Notes: generated by a model from the letters alone, not told the origin. DNA of 17,204 nucleotides from an uncultured bacterium (GCA_927798255.1 CAKMMH010000014.1:1-17204); one strand, 5' to 3'. Shown: positions 8,048-16,413, numbered from the stretch's first letter. Made by a program: numbers and translations.

Positions 8048-8083
8048 CTACCTCAAAATTTAATAAAATTAAAACATAACATG

Positions 8084-11000
8084 CTAATTTAAACACATTT
8101 TAACCACCTTTCCGCCATTTTCCCCACTTCCTGGGCCCATCTCAATAATATAGTCAGAATTTTTTATAATATCCTCATCATGCTCGATTAATAATATTGT
8201 GTTATCTTTTGCAACAAGAGTGTTAAAACACTCATTTAGCTTTTCTACATCATAAGGATGAAGCCCAATGCTAGGTTCATCTAAAATAAAAAGCGTATGT
8301 CCCTTTCTTGAAAGCGCAAGCTCTTTTACAAGTTTTAATCTTTGAGCCTCACCTCCTGACAAAGTCCCAGAAACTTGCCCAAGTTTTAAATACCCAATTC
8401 CTATCTTATTTGCAAAATAACACATCTCATAAATTTTCTTATGATTTCTTAAAATATCTTTTACTTCATCAAATGTTAAATTTAAAAAATCATACGCATT
8501 ATACCCAAGATACCTAATACTTAATGTATCTAAATTAAACCTTTTCCCCTCACATACAGGACAATCCACTGTGGCATCTGGCATAAAACTCATCTCAAGT
8601 TTCTGTACTCCACTTCCTTTACAATAAGAACATTTTCCTTTCCCCGCATTATACGAAAAATACGATGCATTAAATCCTCTAATTTTTGCATCATTTGTAG
8701 AGGCTAAAAGCTTTCTTATCTCATCATAAATTCCTAAAAACGAAGCAGGAGTCGAACGAACATTTTTTGCAATAGGACTTTGGTCAACAAGAAGTACTCT
8801 ATCAATTTCCTTTTCAAGCATAATCTTATTATCTAAATATTCATACTCATTTTTACTTTCACTAAATTTTCCATTTTTAAATGTTTCAAAAATGATGTCA
8901 TTTACAAGAGTGCTTTTTCCAGCCCCACTTACGCCAACTACTGTATTTATCGCATTAAATAAAAACTCACACTTTTCATTTTTTACATTATGAAGCACTC
9001 CCGTTTTAACTTTTATTTTTGGTAATTTTAAACTAACTTCATAATCTTTCTTTAATTTCTTATTTTCATTTTCTACCAAATATTGATGAGTAATTGATTT
9101 TGAAGTCTTTAAAAAATCTTTTAATGGTTCATTTGCAATCACCTCACCACCATTTTTTCCCCCCATTGGGCCTATTTCAATTATATGGTCAGCCTTTAAA
9201 ATTGTATCTTTATCATGCTCTATAACTAAAAGTGTATTTTGAAGCGCTTTTAAATTATCAAAAATCTCTAGCACTTTTTTATTGTCTTCTTTACATAGTC
9301 CAATACTTGGTTCATCAAATATATAAAGTGCATTTGTTAAATTTGCCCCTAAACTTGCAGATAACCTTAAACGCTGATACTCACCTCGAGACATACTCCC
9401 CGCGTCTCTATTTAGCGGAATATCCCCAAGACCGATGTTATTTAATAATTTTAATTTTTCTAAAAGCTCATCTAGAACTATTTTTGCTATATCTTTTTTA
9501 GTTTCATCAAATGAAAAATTATTAAAAATTTCTAAAAGCTCTTTACTATTTAAACTTGAAAGCTCTGCTATATTTTTTCCATTAATTAACACTTGGAGTC
9601 TTTCTTTTTGAAGTCTTGTTCCATTACATTTTGGACAAACTTCACCTTTTTTAGTAACTCCTGTTCCTTTGCAAGTTTTACAAGCCCCACGTTTTGAACT
9701 AAATGAAAAATCTTCTGGATCTAATTTTAAGGAAGAATATCCACAAATTGGACAAGCCATATTTTTGTTAAATACTTTTTCTTCATGTTTTGAATTTAAA
9801 ATTATAAGTTTATTATCTCCTAAAGATAACGCTTGCTCTACTAGCTCTCTTATAATATCTATAGGAACATTTTTTGGTATAAATTCCCCTATTACATAAT
9901 CAATACTATGAACTTTATATCTTTCAAGCTCATTTAAAAACTTTGAAGGAGCTCCTACCATACCATCTACTCTAACACTTGTTAGCTCAAGATTTATTGC
10001 TTTTTCTAGAATGCTATTATGATTTCCTTTTTTCTGATTAATTATAGGGGCTAAAATTTTTATTCTTTCTTCATCAAACTTTTTAATTTCTTTAACAAAA
10101 TCATCAATTGAAAACGAACCAATTTTTTCTTTTGGATGTTTTTTACAATATTGATCTCCAGCCTTTGCAAAAAGAAGTCTTAAAAAGCTATAACTTTCAG
10201 ACACTGTGCCAAGAGTTGAAGTAGAAGATGGCTTTGCTATTTGTTGCCCTAAAAATATTACAGGTGGAATATTATCTATTAAATCGACTTCTGGCTTTTT
10301 AAGCCCTTTTATAAAAAACCTTGCATAAGGCGACAAGCAATCTATAAAATTTCTCTGCCCTTCTGAAAAAATTATATTTTTGGCAAGCGTACTTTTTCCA
10401 CTTCCTGAAACTCCAACAAGAGAAATCATTTTATTTAGAGGTATATTTAAACTTATATTTTTTAAATTGTGCTCCGTGGCATTTTTAATAATAATTTCAT
10501 TTTTATAAAGCTCTTTGTTTTTTTTAAAATTTTGGTTTAATTTTCTAAAATCAAACACTTCATTATTTTCTTTATTTATCCCATTATAAACGACACTTCC
10601 GCCGTTTTCTCCACCGCCCTCACCTAGCTCTAAAATATAGTCTGCATTTTTTAAAACCTGCTCATTATGCTCTATAAGTAAAATTGTATGACCTTTTTTA
10701 ATAAGAGAGTCAAAAAGCAAAATTAAATTATTAATATCTGTTGGATAAAGCCCCGTAGTTGGTTCATCAAAAATAAATAGAATTCCTTTTTCTTCTTTAT
10801 TTGATTTATTGTTTGCAACTGTTAAATATGGTGCAAGTTTTAATCTTTGAGCCTCACCTCCTGAAAGCTCTGAAAGCGGATGTCCTAAAGTTAAATAGGA
10901 AAGTCCTAAAGTTTTTAATGTATCAATTATTGATACAATTTTTAAACTATCACTAAAAAAATTTACTGCTTCATCTAAAGGCATATTTAAAATATCATCA

Positions 11001-13321
11001 ACATTTTTTCCTTTATACTCTACCTTTAAAATTTTTTCTTTAAATCTTTTTTGAAGACAAGTAGGACAAGGGATAAACACATCTTCTAAAAATTGCATAT
11101 CCTCTTTTAAATATCCCATTCCTTTACACTCAGGGCATCTTCCTCCATCGACATTAAAACTAAACTCACTTTTTGTAACACCTATTTCTTTTGCACCTTC
11201 AGTGCTGGCTAAAAGTGTTCTTATTTCGTCCCAAATTTTTGTAAAACTTGCAATGTTTGAGCGAGGTGATTTCATAATAGGAGCTTGTGAAACAACCAAA
11301 ACATCGGAAAATTTTTCAAAACCACTAATTTGTTTTGCATTAACTTCAAAATTTTTAAGCGTTTTACTATTTTTATAATTTTCATAAGAATCAAAAATTA
11401 CATTGCTTGCAAGAGTGCTTTTCCCGCTTCCTGAAACTCCACAAAGTACATTTAAAACATTTATTCCTATTTTTACATCAATATTTTTTAAATTTCTTGC
11501 ATTTGCTTTTTTGATAGTTAAAAACTCTTTTGGTTTAATTTTTTTTCTTATGTCTTTGTTTATCGCATCTTCAAATTCGTGAAAGTTCCACTTAGTAGTA
11601 TCTCCATTAAATACTATTTTTCCACCATTAATTCCTCCCCCCTCACCAAGTTCTGTTAAGTGCTCAGAAGATGCAATAATTAATGGGTCATGTTCTAAAA
11701 CCGTTACAGTGTTATTTTTCTTTTTTAAATCGTAAATTACTTTTATTAAATTTTTAGTATCTTTTGCATGAAGCCCAGAAGATGGTTCATCTAAAATAAA
11801 GTGTGTGTTAGAAAGAGGTGAGCCAAGGGCAGTTACAAGATTTACTCTTTGAGTTTCCCCGCCTGAAAGAGTTTTTGCTTGTCTTTTAAGTGTTAAGTAA
11901 GAAAGCCCTAAATTTAAAAGTATATCTATTCTTGAAATAATTTGATTTACAATTTCTTTTTGTTCTAATGTTAATGATTTTTTAGCATCTTTAAAGTTTT
12001 TATTTAGAAAATCTAAAATAAAATTTTTAAGTTTTATAACCTCAAGCTCTTGCAAATCAGGATAAGTAAAATTATTTATTTTATAAAATAAACTTTGTTC
12101 TTTTAGCCTTGTTCCATGACATTTTGGGCACTCTGATTCTTCTTGATACCTACTTAAAAACACTCTCACATGCATTTTGTAAGTTCGTTTTTTTAAGTAA
12201 TCAAAAAAAGGCTTAATACCACAAAAACTTCTATTTTCTTCAAAATAAATTTTATCTTTATCTTTTTCATTTAGTTCTTTAAAAGGAATATCCGTAGGAA
12301 TTTTTTCTTTTTTACAATATTTAAATAATAATTCTTTTAAATCAGTAGTGGTTGGCGTCTCAAAAATACTGACGGCGCCTTCTTTTATGCTAAGTTCTTC
12401 CTTTACTGCCTTTTTATAATCAATACTTAAAATATTTCCAAACCCATTACATTCATCACAAGCTCCAAGAGGATGATTTGATGAAAAGAGTGCAGGAGTT
12501 GGAGGTGGAATTTTAAAATCAATACACTCACATGTTGGATTTTGAGAATACGAATATTTGCTTTCTAACTTATTATTTTTAAATTCAAAAATTTTTGTAA
12601 ATCCTAAAGAGAGTTTATAGCTTTCTTTAATACTTTCTATTAATCTTTTTTCCTTACTTTCTGCAAATGTCAAAAATCTATCTACAGCTAAGTATATATA
12701 ATTTTCTTTATCAAGCTTTACTTCTTCATCATTTTCAACAATTTTATTTAAACTAGTATCGAAAAATTTTAAGAAGCCTTGTTTTTTAAGTTCTGCTATA
12801 AAATTATTTTTATCTTTTTTATTTTTAATTTTTATGGGAGCAATAATTAAAAAATAATTTTCTTTATTGTTATCATTTTTGTTATCTTTATATTTATTAA
12901 TTAAAAACTTTGCTAATTTTTCTCCCGAGAAATACTCTAATTTTTTACCGCATACTGGGCAATATGCATCAGCAAAATTTGCAAAAAAGATTTTTAAATA
13001 ATCATTTAAGTGTGAGAGGCTACCAACTGTAGATCTAGAGTTTCTAATTTTTGTTTTTTGTTTTATAGCAATTGACGGGCGAATATTTTCAATCTTTTCA
13101 AAATTTCCTTTTTGAATGTTACTAAAAAACTGTCTTGTGTATGATGAAAATGTTTGAATATATTTGCTTTGTGAGACGCTGTGAATTGTGTCATAAGCAA
13201 GAGAGGATTTTCCAGACCCCGATTTTCCAATAATTAAATTTACACTATTATGTGGAAGCTCTAAGTTAATATGCTTTAAATTATTAGTATAAACATCTGT
13301 AAGTTTTAAGTTTTTTGTCAT
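8084..13321 (-). CDS. uvrA: Tandem-fused, double-length excinuclease ABC subunit UvrA
   Basis: UvrA is the damage-recognition ATPase of nucleotide excision repair. The usual protein is about 940 residues with two ATP-binding cassettes; this one has 1745 residues and four, being two UvrA units end to end (about 1-935 and 942-1745). Walker A: GKSGSGKS (32-39), GVSGSGKST (628-636), GVSGSGKST (970-978), GVSGAGKST (1463-1471). Signatures: LSGGETQR (485-492), LSGGEAQR (819-826), a degenerate MSRGEYQR (1310-1317), LSGGEAQR (1654-1661). Walker B: ILDEPSSGLH (509-518), IFDEPTTGLY (850-859), IFDEPSIGL (1334-1342), ILDEPSIGLH (1679-1688). Zinc-type Cys pairs are at 121/124, 264/266 (CxC), 288/291, 398/401, 729/732, 752/755, 1190/1193, 1214/1217, 1229/1232, 1564/1567 and 1587/1590. 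In unit two the CPVC at 121 is replaced by CKKH (1059-1062). The frame is unbroken, so it is functional in at least one half. Double UvrA is known from Chlamydiae. No clear ribosome site precedes the ATG. Confidence 0.95.
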   Translation of the reverse strand: MTKNLKLTDVYTNNLKHINLELPHNSVNLIIGKSGSGKSSLAYDTIHSVSQSKYIQTFSSYTRQFFSNIQKGNFEKIENIRPSIAIKQKTKIRNSRSTVGSLSHLNDYLKIFFANFADAYCPVCGKKLEYFSGEKLAKFLINKYKDNKNDNNKENYFLIIAPIKIKNKKDKNNFIAELKKQGFLKFFDTSLNKIVENDEEVKLDKENYIYLAVDRFLTFAESKEKRLIESIKESYKLSLGFTKIFEFKNNKLESKYSYSQNPTCECIDFKIPPPTPALFSSNHPLGACDECNGFGNILSIDYKKAVKEELSIKEGAVSIFETPTTTDLKELLFKYCKKEKIPTDIPFKELNEKDKDKIYFEENRSFCGIKPFFDYLKKRTYKMHVRVFLSRYQEESECPKCHGTRLKEQSLFYKINNFTYPDLQELEVIKLKNFILDFLNKNFKDAKKSLTLEQKEIVNQIISRIDILLNLGLSYLTLKRQAKTLSGGETQRVNLVTALGSPLSNTHFILDEPSSGLHAKDTKNLIKVIYDLKKKNNTVTVLEHDPLIIASSEHLTELGEGGGINGGKIVFNGDTTKWNFHEFEDAINKDIRKKIKPKEFLTIKKANARNLKNIDVKIGINVLNVLCGVSGSGKSTLASNVIFDSYENYKNSKTLKNFEVNAKQISGFEKFSDVLVVSQAPIMKSPRSNIASFTKIWDEIRTLLASTEGAKEIGVTKSEFSFNVDGGRCPECKGMGYLKEDMQFLEDVFIPCPTCLQKRFKEKILKVEYKGKNVDDILNMPLDEAVNFFSDSLKIVSIIDTLKTLGLSYLTLGHPLSELSGGEAQRLKLAPYLTVANNKSNKEEKGILFIFDEPTTGLYPTDINNLILLFDSLIKKGHTILLIEHNEQVLKNADYILELGEGGGENGGSVVYNGINKENNEVFDFRKLNQNFKKNKELYKNEIIIKNATEHNLKNISLNIPLNKMISLVGVSGSGKSTLAKNIIFSEGQRNFIDCLSPYARFFIKGLKKPEVDLIDNIPPVIFLGQQIAKPSSTSTLGTVSESYSFLRLLFAKAGDQYCKKHPKEKIGSFSIDDFVKEIKKFDEERIKILAPIINQKKGNHNSILEKAINLELTSVRVDGMVGAPSKFLNELERYKVHSIDYVIGEFIPKNVPIDIIRELVEQALSLGDNKLIILNSKHEEKVFNKNMACPICGYSSLKLDPEDFSFSSKRGACKTCKGTGVTKKGEVCPKCNGTRLQKERLQVLINGKNIAELSSLNSKELLEIFNNFSFDETKKDIAKIVLDELLEKLKLLNNIGLGDIPLNRDAGSMSRGEYQRLRLSASLGANLTNALYIFDEPSIGLCKEDNKKVLEIFDNLKALQNTLLVIEHDKDTILKADHIIEIGPMGGKNGGEVIANEPLKDFLKTSKSITHQYLVENENKKLKKDYEVSLKLPKIKVKTGVLHNVKNEKCEFLFNAINTVVGVSGAGKSTLVNDIIFETFKNGKFSESKNEYEYLDNKIMLEKEIDRVLLVDQSPIAKNVRSTPASFLGIYDEIRKLLASTNDAKIRGFNASYFSYNAGKGKCSYCKGSGVQKLEMSFMPDATVDCPVCEGKRFNLDTLSIRYLGYNAYDFLNLTFDEVKDILRNHKKIYEMCYFANKIGIGYLKLGQVSGTLSGGEAQRLKLVKELALSRKGHTLFILDEPSIGLHPYDVEKLNECFNTLVAKDNTILLIEHDEDIIKNSDYIIEMGPGSGENGGKVVKMCLN

Positions 13322-13388
13322 AATAAGTAATATTTTATCTTTAAAAAATTAAAATTCTAGTATTTTAGAGGACATTTTATAAAGTTTT

Positions 13389-13394
13389 ATTATA
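13389..13394 (-). promoter_or_regulatory. Candidate uvrA promoter (-10 box)
   Basis: Perfect minus-strand TATAAT about 68 bases upstream of the uvrA ATG; no convincing -35. No Gram-positive (GAAC-N4-GTTC) or proteobacterial (CTG-N10-CAG) LexA box was seen nearby, so SOS control is not supported by what I can read. Confidence 0.3.
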
Positions 13395-13415
13395 ACTCCG
13401 AGAAAGTGCATAATA

Positions 13416-13424
13416 TGTTATAAT
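13416..13424 (+). promoter_or_regulatory. Promoter of the decayed plus-strand gene at 13461 (extended -10)
   Basis: TGTTATAAT, a perfect extended -10, lies 36 bases upstream of the ATG at 13461. Its predicted start near 13431 leaves a 30-base leader ending in a strong AAGAGG ribosome site. No good -35 is present, which extended -10 promoters tolerate. It diverges from the uvrA -10 box 22 bases away. Confidence 0.45.
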
Positions 13425-13460
13425 GTCGTAAAAAGAAGTTCATAAAACTTTAAGAGGTAT

Positions 13461-13797
13461 ATGTCAGAATTTTCTCACGACTCAAACGATCCAAATAACC
13501 CTACAAGCGCAAAAGAGGTGAATACTAACATAAACAATTCCTCTGATTATTTAAAAACCACCTCATCACTTCCAAAAACTCCTGTTTGCAATATTGGAAT
13601 TTGTGCCACTCCAAGACAAGATTTATCTAATAGAAAATAAAGAAAGACAAAATATAGAAACAATTACAAATCATTATAGAAGAATTCCTTTAGATAATAG
13701 ATTAAAAATAGCAAATGGAACTTTCACAAGGAAAAGTAAACTTTTATGTAAAGATAGTAGTATATTACTTCAAAATTGCGAAGTAGCGAACTTATAA
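13461..13797 (+). pseudogene. Frameshifted remnant of an unknown gene
   Basis: A 59-residue frame starts at an ATG with a strong AAGAGG ribosome site (3-base spacing) and promoter, and ends at 13640. A frame shifted by +1 is open from 13555 and runs to 13797. Joining them anywhere in 13555-13640 gives one protein of roughly 110 residues: an N-terminal Ser/Asn-rich leader, then a charged, helical-looking stretch. The intact expression signals with a broken frame suggest a recently damaged gene. The second half (ENKER..., then LDNRLKIANGTF) resembles the decayed gene at 16590-17140, where ENK and LEERTLANMTY appear in the same order. I recognise no family. Two genuine overlapping small genes are the alternative. 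Confidence 0.5.
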
Positions 13798-13817
13798 ACT
13801 TAAATTGCCAATCCATG

Positions 13818-13856
13818 AAATCAATAAATCAACAAAAACTCCTAATCTATTGATTT
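13818..13856. repeat. 9-bp inverted repeat downstream of the decayed gene
   Basis: AAATCAATA (13818-13826) and TATTGATTT (13848-13856) are perfect inverses separated by 21 bases. It falls 20 bases after the remnant's stop, where a terminator might be expected, but the stem has only two G-C pairs and no clean T-run follows, so termination activity is doubtful. Confidence 0.3.
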
Positions 13857-13953
13857 TATTAAAGTTTTAAAAAATTCTTTCTTAAAGCATTTTTCTATTT
13901 TTTCCGATTAATTAAATATTAATCTTAAAAGTTATTCAATTATAAAAGGCAAT

Positions 13954-14589
13954 ATGAGATCTATAGACGATCGTAATAGAAATAACGGTGAGAGTAAAAC
14001 AGGTCCCGATGAAATACTTTCATCAAAAGGAACGCTTGAGCATGTGGAACTTTCTCCTTACCAAGAACCAGAAATTCCCCACGCAAATACTGTTAGTATA
14101 GAATTTATCAATAATTTAAAAAGAAATTACGACGCTCTTGAACGTGAGTTTTTATTCGAATTAAATGTTAAACATACTGAGCAACAAGAAAATACTACTA
14201 AAAAACCTTTTTTTACACGCTTAAAGGAAAAAATCTTAGGAATGTACCAAGGTGATAGAAATTTATCATCTTTAGATAAGGAAATTAACACAAAATTAAA
14301 AAATTTAGAGAGGGTATATAACGAATTTTTACAATTTACAACTGAAGGGGAAACTTATTCACCTGCAAGTTTTTTATTATCGCAAAACGACACTCGAATT
14401 ATTTGTATACAGACTTTCACAGTACCACAGAAAAAAGATCCTGAATTATTAGGAATAGTTTTTACACCTGACTACCAGCCTCCTTGCTTTAATAAAGTGC
14501 TAAAGATTAAAACAAAAGAACCTAAAGCACCTCCAAATCTAGAAATTTTAAGAGAAATGCTCAGCGCTCTTAACACTTCAAAGGTATAA
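13954..14589 (+). CDS. Uncharacterised protein, 211 residues
   Basis: I do not recognise this protein. It has no signal peptide or membrane segment, so it is probably cytoplasmic. Residues 1-45 are polar and likely disordered. Residues 47-130 are mostly helical and charged, with a basic patch around KKPFFTRLKEKIL (83-95). Residues 135-186 alternate hydrophobic residues and look like a small beta module (FLLSQND, IICIQTFTV, LLGIVFTPD). A Pro-rich link and a short C-terminal helix (196-205) end it. AAAAGG lies 4 bases before the ATG, supporting the start; a TATAAA stands 7 bases upstream of the ATG and might serve as -10 for an almost leaderless transcript. The next gene starts 51 bases downstream on the same strand with its own promoter. 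The coding pattern and clean frame argue for a real gene; no function can be assigned. Confidence 0.7.
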   Translation: MRSIDDRNRNNGESKTGPDEILSSKGTLEHVELSPYQEPEIPHANTVSIEFINNLKRNYDALEREFLFELNVKHTEQQENTTKKPFFTRLKEKILGMYQGDRNLSSLDKEINTKLKNLERVYNEFLQFTTEGETYSPASFLLSQNDTRIICIQTFTVPQKKDPELLGIVFTPDYQPPCFNKVLKIKTKEPKAPPNLEILREMLSALNTSKV

Positions 14590-14603
14590 TTTTTATTTAA
14601 AAT

Positions 14604-14633
14604 TTGATATACTTTTAAAACAAAATATATAAA
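14604..14633 (+). promoter_or_regulatory. Promoter for a probably leaderless mRNA
   Basis: TTGATA (14604-14609), an 18-base spacer and TATAAA (14628-14633); each matches the sigma-70 consensus at five of six positions. Only 7 bases separate the -10 from the ATG at 14641, so transcription would begin at or just before the start codon, and no ribosome site is present. Both facts fit a leaderless mRNA. Confidence 0.42.
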
Positions 14634-14640
14634 ATTTAAT

Positions 14641-15402
14641 ATGAAAGACACAACATTATATCAAAAAATTAAAAAACTAATTGAAATATCTGAAGAATCA
14701 AAATTTATTTCTTATGATGAGAGATTAAATCTTGATAAAACTTACCCAAAGCCTAGAAAAACCTGGGAAATTGTTCATACCGTAAAAATTAATGATGGAA
14801 ATTTAGTATTTAGAGAGTCTACTCCTCTTGCAGCTATTTATATTACAGGTGGATATCAGTTAAAAGAAGCTGACGAGCCAAGATACACTATAGAGCTTCG
14901 CCCAGAGGGGTGGGACGCTATAGAAATTGTTGACCCATTTAGAATTACATCTGAATATGCAAATAAAGAATATGAAATATTAGCTGAAGGTGATTTAGCA
15001 AAAGATTTAGTAAAGCAAGTACAAGAAAAGCTTTATATCTATAATAGCCATGCAAAAGAAGAATTTAAACAAGTTGTGATAGAAAAGCTTGAATATATAA
15101 AAAAACATATGCAAGAAACAAATGGTATCTGGAAAAAAAGAGAAGATGCCCAAGCTATGATTTATTCCGCTACTTTTGATGATATCATGCTTCATATTTG
15201 TAAAGAAAAGACTCAGTATTCAGCAAACTACTTTATTTACGCAAAAAAGAAACAAATAGCAGTAAAAATTGATGATAGGAACTTAAGCTCAGAACTATAT
15301 GATTTAATAGACAAGCTTTCAGAAGTTACAGGCCTAATAAATCTAGAAAAAGCACTAGAAGATTTAAGGCCAAAAGATGATAAAGATGACTGGGATTATT
15401 AA
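14641..15402 (+). CDS. Uncharacterised acidic protein, 253 residues
   Basis: Not recognised. No signal peptide or membrane segment, so cytoplasmic. Residues 41-115 alternate in a beta-like way (TWEIVHTVKIND, AAIYITGGYQL, RYTIELRPEGWDAIEIVDP) and may form a compact sheet. Residues 117-165 are helical (LAKDLVKQVQEKL, VVIEKLEYIKKHM), 168-210 return to strands (AMIYSATFDDIMLHI, ANYFIYAKKKQIAVKI), and 216-240 are helical again. The C terminus is very acidic (KDDKDDWDY). No catalytic motif stands out. The start follows from the promoter at 14604-14633. The stop is only 4 bases from the end of the convergent HEPN gene, leaving no room for a separate terminator. It may be a partner of the preceding unknown gene; that rests only on adjacency. 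Confidence 0.75.
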   Translation: MKDTTLYQKIKKLIEISEESKFISYDERLNLDKTYPKPRKTWEIVHTVKINDGNLVFRESTPLAAIYITGGYQLKEADEPRYTIELRPEGWDAIEIVDPFRITSEYANKEYEILAEGDLAKDLVKQVQEKLYIYNSHAKEEFKQVVIEKLEYIKKHMQETNGIWKKREDAQAMIYSATFDDIMLHICKEKTQYSANYFIYAKKKQIAVKIDDRNLSSELYDLIDKLSEVTGLINLEKALEDLRPKDDKDDWDY

Positions 15403-15406
15403 AAAA

Positions 15407-15804
15407 TTAGGAAAACCCCTTACTGCAACGCTTATTAATGTTATTTTCTAACTCATCAAAAGCAGTGATGTAACTATTAATTATTCTATCTACAAGTAAC
15501 TTTGCTGCATTTTCGTCATAAGTATGTGCAACACTATTTCGATCTGAGAGCATTGATAACCAAGAATTTTCATCGATAAAATCAAAAAATTTATAAGACA
15601 TCTTTAAATATCCCTAGGAGAACCTGTCTTAGCTTCTGCTACACCTTCAAGTATTAAAAGTTCTTTTAATACTTTCCAAGAAAGTTCAAATTGAATATAA
15701 AATTTATCTATGATTCCACCCACAATAAACTCATTTGTTAAATCCTGATCTTTTGATAATCTTAATACTCGTAAATTTTTCTTAAAATTTTCAAATTTCT
15801 TCAT
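15407..15804 (-). pseudogene. HepT-like HEPN toxin (HI0074 family), split by a frameshift
   Basis: Two adjacent frames carry the two halves of one HEPN protein: 15804-15604 (66 residues, ending SPRDI then TAA) and 15601-15407 (64 residues, beginning MSYKFF). Adding one base in the TTTAAA run near 15603-15609 joins them as SPRDILKMSYKFFDFIDENS, a 132-residue protein of normal length for the family; the 17 residues between SPRD and W in the repaired frame equal the spacing I recall in HI0074-type proteins. The second half carries RNSVAHTY, the RX4HXY motif of HepT RNase toxins, at positions 89-96 of the repaired protein. The first half overlaps the MntA gene by 14 bases, the classic antitoxin-toxin arrangement. 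As read, no full toxin is made. Alternatives are a sequencing error in a homopolymer, or reinitiation at the ATG 2 bases after the TAA giving a two-piece protein. Confidence 0.8.
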
Positions 15805-16099
15805 AAATTAAAATACCCTCTTTGTTAACAGAATCTAAGAACTCCTTATTTAAATCACAGCCTAAATCTACGACATCATATGTTAATAGAGTATCAGTAT
15901 AATCATTTACATCCAAGCGAAACATCCCAATATTTCCACCAAGAACAGCTAAATCAATATCACTTCCTCTTAAAAAATCTCCCCTTGCCCTAGAACCAAA
16001 AAGAAATACTTTTTTAACCTCATATTTTTGAGCAATATCAACGATTTGATTGATTATTTTTTCTTTTATACCAGAATTTTTAAAGAATTTTTCTACCAT
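15791..16099 (-). CDS. MntA-like nucleotidyltransferase antitoxin (HI0073 family)
   Basis: 102-residue minimal nucleotidyltransferase of the MNT group. It shows the full GSX10DXD signature: G35-S36, then D47 and D49, in GSRARGD...GSDIDLAV, with a likely third acidic residue at Asp78 in YDVVDLG. In characterised MntA-HepT modules this enzyme adds AMP to the Tyr of the HEPN RX4HXY motif and so silences the RNase. It is complete, and its TGA stop overlaps the start of the HEPN gene by 14 bases, so the two are translated together. No ribosome site is obvious before the ATG. The 175 bases upstream, to the tRNA, are AT-rich and hold no convincing promoter or gene. With the toxin broken, the antitoxin may be under relaxed selection. 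Confidence 0.9.
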   Translation of the reverse strand: MVEKFFKNSGIKEKIINQIVDIAQKYEVKKVFLFGSRARGDFLRGSDIDLAVLGGNIGMFRLDVNDYTDTLLTYDVVDLGCDLNKEFLDSVNKEGILIYEEI

Positions 16100-16274
16100 T
16101 TATTACTAATTACTATGATTAAAGTCATTCATATTCAATACAAGCGATTTTGCTATATAAATCCTTATTTTACTAGCATGATAAATCATTAGATATATTT
16201 TAATTTTCAAAAATTTACCTTTTACTCTTTTATTTTTTAAAATTATAAGGTAATATTTTAAATACATGATTTTT

Positions 16275-16359
16275 GGAAGAATGGCCGAGTGGTTGAAGGC
16301 ACTGGTCTTGAAAACCAGAGACGTGAGAGCGTTCGGGGGTTCGAATCCCTCTTCTTCCG
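16275..16359 (+). tRNA. tRNA-Ser (anticodon UGA)
   Basis: 85 bases. Acceptor stem GGAAGAA/TTCTTCC with discriminator G at 16359; anticodon stem CTGGT/ACCAG around loop CTTGAAA, giving TGA, which reads UCA. The long variable arm typical of class II tRNA-Ser and a standard TTCGAAT T-loop are present. CCA is not encoded and must be added. A run of six Ts starts directly after the gene. Confidence 0.97.
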
Positions 16360-16376
16360 TTTTTTATTATCTGTTT

Positions 16377-16409
16377 AAGGGCGTTTTTATAAAAATCCCC
16401 TTCTTTTTT
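16377..16409 (+). terminator. Intrinsic terminator-like hairpin between the tRNA-Ser genes
   Basis: AAGGG (16377-16381) pairs with CCCTT (16398-16402); after one mismatch and a G-U pair the inner TTTTT/AAAAA continues the stem to a small loop. TTTTTT follows at 16404-16409. It would end transcription of the first tRNA, meaning the second tRNA needs its own promoter, or it may serve as a processing hairpin in a joint transcript. Confidence 0.6.
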
Positions 16410-16413
16410 ATAT

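Larger units (their letters stand above)
13380..13452. repeat. 11-bp inverted repeat flanking the divergent uvrA promoter region
   Basis: TAAAGTTTTAT at 13380-13390 is perfectly inverted as ATAAAACTTTA at 13442-13452. The arms enclose both divergent -10 candidates; the left arm touches the uvrA -10, and the right arm abuts the ribosome site of the plus-strand gene. It could be an operator for one regulator, but the arms are nearly pure A/T, so chance is a real alternative. Confidence 0.35.

Noticed and set aside
13322..13460. LexA/SOS box upstream of uvrA
   Set aside because: Neither GAAC-N4-GTTC nor CTG-N10-CAG forms could be found in the gap.
16113..16190. 25-codon plus-strand frame starting ATGATTAAAGTC
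   Set aside because: No ribosome site or promoter, length within chance in AT-rich DNA.
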